DNA from: Branchiostoma belcheri
Taxonomy: Eukaryota > Chordata > Leptocardii > Amphioxiformes > Branchiostomatidae
Direction of reading: 5' to 3'
NCBI RefSeq assembly: GCF_001625305.1
Contig: NW_017803865.1
Coordinates: forward strand, 1,188,002 to 1,252,001
Length of the DNA stretch: 64,000 nt
The first letter of the stretch is position 1. The number at the start of each line of letters is the position of its first letter. The notes under the pieces are model-generated. The model was not told where the DNA came from, ran no database searches, and saw nothing but the letters and a program-made list of their open reading frames with translations. Positions 60,801-64,000 of this stretch are shown one piece after another. The position numbers and the translations under genes are program-made.

Positions 60801-63800
60801 TGAGAGTGCTGTTTCCTCTGTGCTTTTCCTTGGAGATAGAACTTAGTAGAAGGAAACCCTGACACTAATTTGCCCTGACACTAATAAAACAAAAAGAGAA
60901 CAGTGCTGTCATTATGATCATTTGTTGAAATGTTATTCTATGTTGAGGTTGAACTGCCTACAGAAATCATTGAAAACTGCCAGTAGGCGACATTTAGTAT
61001 AACCTGGCAAAATCAAAACCTGAAGTTTTTCTGTCCATGCAGTGACCGGATGGGCGGCTATGGCGGTGGTGGCCGTGACTTCACGCGGGACGACTACGGA
61101 GGTGGCAGCAGGTTCGGCAGAGACCGGGATCGTGACGGGATGGGAGGTGGCGGTTATGGCGGCGGCGGTGGTGGCTTCAGATCAGGCAATGATGGTGAGA
61201 AGTTGATTCTTGTTGAATGGTTAACAGTAGGGCTGTGGACCTAATACCAGTATCCATAAAATTGTTTAGGTACAGGCCCCAAACTCTGCTGTACCTGTAC
61301 TTGTACAAAATAAAACACTAGTGGGCCCCCTCTTTTTACACTAGAAATATATTGCATCTCAAATTTCAATCCTCAACAATTTACCACTAAAATATACATA
61401 TGGCTACATACAGATCTTTCAAATTAATTAAGTTCATGTTCATAGTTTTGCAAATCAAACTGCCTTTGTTTTTCTATTTATATCTGACAATGAAATGAAT
61501 CCACTGTACAACATTTTCTTCCTGACAAAAACTACAGATTTACAGCAAAGGGTATGAATGATTTTGGGACATGAATGATTTTGTTGTTGACCATCCAAGC
61601 CTGTGCTGAGAATATGTGCCAGTGCAGCAGAGGATAGACGTCCCCAGGGAACCTTGTCGCGTGTTGAAATTTTAATGGGAAAATCCAACTTCCAGAGAGA
61701 TAAAGCCTGGGTGATTGAATGTGTGCAGACAGAATGGGGTGGATGGACATGTCCTGGGGGACAATAGGTTGACCTTGATAAATTGTAAGGTGCAGTGTGA
61801 TGAAATGAAGGTCCGTGTCAGGAATACCTGTCAACATCCCCGTGTCTCTTCTGTCCTGCAGGATTCAGCGGCGGAGGCAACATTAACTCAACACAAGTCA
61901 CAATTCCTAAAGAGGTGAGCTTTTGTTTCATTTCACCCTTACCTATAAAGCAAACAAAAAAACAATGTCCAATGTCTTCTTTTACTTGCAGTGTAATGAA
62001 TACTGGTAGTACACTTTTGCTGCTGATGTGTGTTTGCCAAATGTGTTTCTACCATTCCTTCTGGTAGGCAGTTACAGTTAAAAGTACATTAAATCTTATA
62101 CACACACACCCATGCACGCACGCAGCACACACACAAACATACGCACACACGCACACACACATGCGCGCATGCACACACATATATTTACATAGTGTTACAT
62201 ACATACATATATATATACATACATACATATTATACGTACATATGTATAAGATGATATATATGTGTGTATGTGTTTTAACTTGTAACTTACTGACTGTAGG
62301 AATTTTGTATTCCTCCTAAGGTTATCCCTAACAATACCTACCTGCTAGTTCAAGTAGTAGTTGGGCCACCTTGGCTGTATCTATGTATATCAGCCAGACC
62401 GATTAACACTAACAGAGACAGGAGGACATACTAGTAACCTCAACCCTTCTGTCCCCCCAGCTGGCAGGTTCCATCATCGGCAGAGGGGGGTCCCGCATCC
62501 GGTCCATCCGGGAGAGGTCGGAGGCACAGATCAAGATCGACGAGCCGCTGCCCGGCTCCACCGACCGCATCATCACCATCTCCGGCAACGACGACCAGAT
62601 CCGCAACGCGCAGTTCCTGCTGCAGAACAGGTGAGCGGCTCGGGGAGGGCAGGGGGTCCTCTTGTTTCCTGTGAGCGACACCATCCATTTCACCTCTACT
62701 GTTTTGCCTTTTTGCTTTGTGTTTTTGGATTGATTTTTTTTTACTTTCTGGGCCCCAGTTTTCAGATGTTTGTTAACTTTGTAATCTCAGACAATTTTGC
62801 CGACCAGCTCTGACCTGTAAGGTTGCTGTTATCCCTCACGACCTCAATGAAAAATCGGCCTGCAGGCAAATTTGAGCTTCTCGTGAATAAACAATGCTTC
62901 AAGCAAACAAACAAACAGACAAACATTGCTAGTAATATTTTATTATGAAATACAATCATCATGATACAATCATCATGATTATGAAATAGAGATTTAGAAA
63001 TCACAGAGATACCAAAGATTGCCAGTAATATTGAATTAGAAAATGCAACCATCATCATGATGATTATGAAATACAAATTAAATTTTCTATTCTATAGTAT
63101 TGGAGACTAAAGCTGAGAAACTGCAGACATGAGAATGAACAGCACCTTCCTGTAGTGTCAGTGTTGGTCTGCTGAGCCCCGCCCAAATTGGGACACGTTT
63201 CTCATCCAGTTCAAAACAAGACTTGGATATTTGATGTCCTCCACAGCAGACAACCGGGCCCTTTTTGGCACACAGGGTCGAACGTTCCCCAGCTCCTGTC
63301 TATGTGCTGTTGTTAACTGTAGTGTGAAACTGGGGAGGACACTCTGTTGTGGTGCAGCTGGGAGTTGGTTCTACATGGTGTGGGGAGCTCAGTTCAGTGA
63401 ATTTATTCATTGTTGCAGGGATATAGAGGGGGAAAGGAAGTTTCAGAATGATTTCTACCACCATAGACAGACTTTGGGCTATGCAAAAATGGTTACTCTT
63501 TTGTTTTCTGTTCACCTTATTCTCACAAAGAGTAACACCCTTTGGAAACAACATGTAATTTATAACCAGAACTCAGTTGATTTTAAATATGGTGTGAAAA
63601 CAAGCTATGCACTCAGCTTTGTTACACTCCTCTGTTTATTACAACAGCTCCAGTTGATAAAACTGGGTGCAAAGTCACTTACAATCCATGTAGAATCCCA
63701 ACTCCACGGCTGTTGTTTCCCCCGTGTGGTATGCTACTGTATACGTGTTAAGTTGTAAAAAAATGTGTTGTGACAGAATTTTGCACGTATCTATCTTCAT

Positions 63801-63845
63801 TGTAGTGTGCGAGGCGATTCACTGATGGGAGATCATGGGTACTGA
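48828..63845 (+). CDS. HNRNPK: hnRNP K, poly(C)-binding KH-domain protein, 481 residues
   Basis: This is a nuclear RNA/DNA-binding protein that prefers C-rich strands and acts in transcription, splicing and translation. There are 14 in-frame exons: 48828-48855, 54655-54690, 55254-55345, 55708-55764, 57819-57862, 58545-58617, 59054-59179, 59578-59650, 59972-60027, 60323-60768, 61043-61194, 61862-61914, 62461-62630, 63806-63845. Residues 23-38 (KRPAED...NKRAR) match the bipartite nuclear signal of vertebrate hnRNP K. KH1 covers ~43-110 with GKQG at 59-62. KH2 covers ~124-195 with GRAG at 141-144. Residues 196-400 are RGG- and glycine-rich and longer than in human. KH3 covers ~406-470 with GRGG at 419-422. 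The protein ends [13 protein letters not shown], unlike the human SVKQYSGKFF. Human hnRNP K is 463 residues. Exon 10 is extremely GC-rich, and the introns carry several MITEs. Confidence 0.95.
50222..50592 (+). mobile_element. Repeat of the AGGGCTGGAAAT family
   Basis: It begins GGCTGTGAAATTCATTTTT and ends GTCCAGTATTTTCAGCCCT. The inside carries GAACCCCACACAAATATCTA and CCCACAGTCCAAAATC, shared with the copies at 31006 and 58740. Confidence 0.7.
51536..51658 (+). repeat. Dispersed repeat (GATGTCTAACCTTCAT family), best copy
   Basis: It runs from AGTCACTGATGAAAAGTAGT through GAAACATCTGACAGTTTTC and CGGTTGCTTGAGG to TGGATGTCTAACCTTCATCA. Copies at 19521, 28107 and about 36044 share these blocks. 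I cannot assign it to a class. Confidence 0.7.
52811..52996. mobile_element. MITE of the CTCCAAGCAGA family, cleanest copy
   Basis: The 186-base element has 24-base inverted ends: CTCTCCAAGCAGAGGTTAGT plus GGGG on the left, and the matching reverse complement ending GCTTGGAGAG on the right, with one mismatch. No open frame of note. Confidence 0.85.
53105..53225 (+). mobile_element. Partial repeat of the AGGGCTGGAAAT family
   Basis: It contains CGTACCTTTACGTACATAACC, TGCACAGATATC and the right end AAGAATTTCCAGCCCT. The left end is degraded. Confidence 0.6.
54451..54537 (+). repeat. 29-base tandem repeat, three units
   Basis: Three near-identical 29-base units contain CCTACCAAAGTTTCCCTCTG, starting near 54451, 54480 and 54509. 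They lie ~120 bases before the acceptor of hnRNP K exon 2. Confidence 0.95.
54950..55000 (+). mobile_element. End fragment of the AGGCCACACC family
   Basis: AGGCCACACCAATTTAATTT matches the left end of the 42192 element. Little else remains. It lies in hnRNP K intron 2. Confidence 0.45.
56824..56911 (+). promoter_or_regulatory. C-rich tract in hnRNP K intron 4, candidate self-binding site
   Basis: The 88-base stretch carries at least nine runs of three or more C (for example ACCCCCTTCC, ACCACCCCCC, CATCCCCCTC, CAGCCCCCCACCCCCC) and two CAG acceptor-like steps. hnRNP K binds CCC runs, so this may be a self-regulatory intronic site. That is inference. A second C-rich stretch (57650-57815) leads directly into exon 5. 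Confidence 0.45.
57035..57231. mobile_element. MITE of the TACAGTCAAACCTG family, complete copy
   Basis: The 197-base unit has ends TACAGTCAAACCTG and CAAGTTTGACTGTA, inverted repeats that include a flanking TA on each side, as expected for TA target duplication. It lies in hnRNP K intron 4. Related copies are at 11223 and 20940. Confidence 0.85.
58740..58950 (+). mobile_element. Partial repeat of the AGGGCTGGAAAT family
   Basis: The left end AGGGCTCGAAATTCATTTA is clear. The inside has GACACACAAATATCTATGTG and CACCCACGGTCC. The right end is lost. It lies in hnRNP K intron 6. Confidence 0.65.
62098..62270. repeat. (CA)n/(ACAT)n microsatellite block
   Basis: CA-rich units grade into ACAT and TA units over ~170 bases in hnRNP K intron 12, about 190 bases before exon 13. 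Confidence 0.9.
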
Positions 63846-64000
63846 AAAGGGTCATGCGAAAGAACAGGTTTGTTTCCACCAGTGTGCAGAGGTTGTGTGC
63901 TGTTTATTTTTTCCTTTGTTTTTATTTAAAGATCCTCTTCTTCAGTAAAAACAGTTGTGCATGATACATGTATGTTAATTGTTGTCTGTGTATGATGTTC
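63846..64000 (+). other. Start of the hnRNP K 3' untranslated region
   Basis: The sequence after the stop at 63843-63845 is AT-rich. No poly(A) signal occurs before the window ends, so the transcript continues to the right. Confidence 0.7.

Noticed and set aside
63231-63758. 175-codon plus-strand frame in the last hnRNP K intron
   Set aside because: No recognisable domain, and it does not join to exon 13 by a convincing acceptor and donor. Kept only as a remote alternative exon possibility.
1-64000. CRISPR arrays, bacterial operons, prophage or ribosomal RNA genes
   Set aside because: None seen. The window is intron-bearing animal DNA, and the repeats are transposon-derived or microsatellites.

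Overview
The window reads as chordate-type animal DNA. It has intron-rich genes with GT-AG junctions, exons richer in GC than the AT-rich introns and spacers, and dense short non-autonomous transposons. The proteins are very close to vertebrate orthologues. A lancelet (Branchiostoma-like cephalochordate) is my best guess, but that is inference from protein similarity and repeat style, not proof.

Five protein genes can be supported. (1) At 6.45-7.1 kb (+) is a small single-pass membrane protein of 108 residues that I do not recognise. (2) At 16.6-24.8 kb (-) are twelve exons encoding the first ~950 residues of the giant HECT ligase HERC1, covering the N-terminal region and the first RCC1-like propeller. 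A non-coding first exon probably lies near 25.9 kb. The remaining ~3,900 residues are not in the window, although 16.6 kb of sequence lies downstream. (3) At 26.6-28.05 kb (+) is a three-exon glutaredoxin-like gene (C5orf63/YDR286C family), divergent from HERC1. (4) At 29.8-33.8 kb (-) is a complete three-exon DET1, convergent with the glutaredoxin gene; its first intron uses a GC donor. (5) At 48.8-63.8 kb (+) is a complete 14-exon hnRNP K gene of 481 residues with three KH domains and an RGG-rich centre, behind a TATA plus inverted-CCAAT promoter.

The rest is intron or spacer, and the block 34.7-48.7 kb shows no gene. These parts hold at least six families of short inverted-repeat elements, three tRNA-like SINE copies in HERC1 introns, two LINE 3' tails, microsatellites and one 190-base assembly gap at 41189-41378. 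Shared promoters probably lie between HERC1 and the glutaredoxin gene and upstream of DET1.

Functionally the genes are housekeeping: two ubiquitin-ligase components (HERC1, DET1), a thiol-redox protein and an RNA-binding protein. They do not form a pathway together. The most interesting points are the missing HERC1 remainder, the exon-junction duplications in HERC1, the GC-AG intron of DET1, C-rich tracts in an intron of hnRNP K (itself a poly(C) binder), a nested transposon, and the unrecognised small membrane protein.
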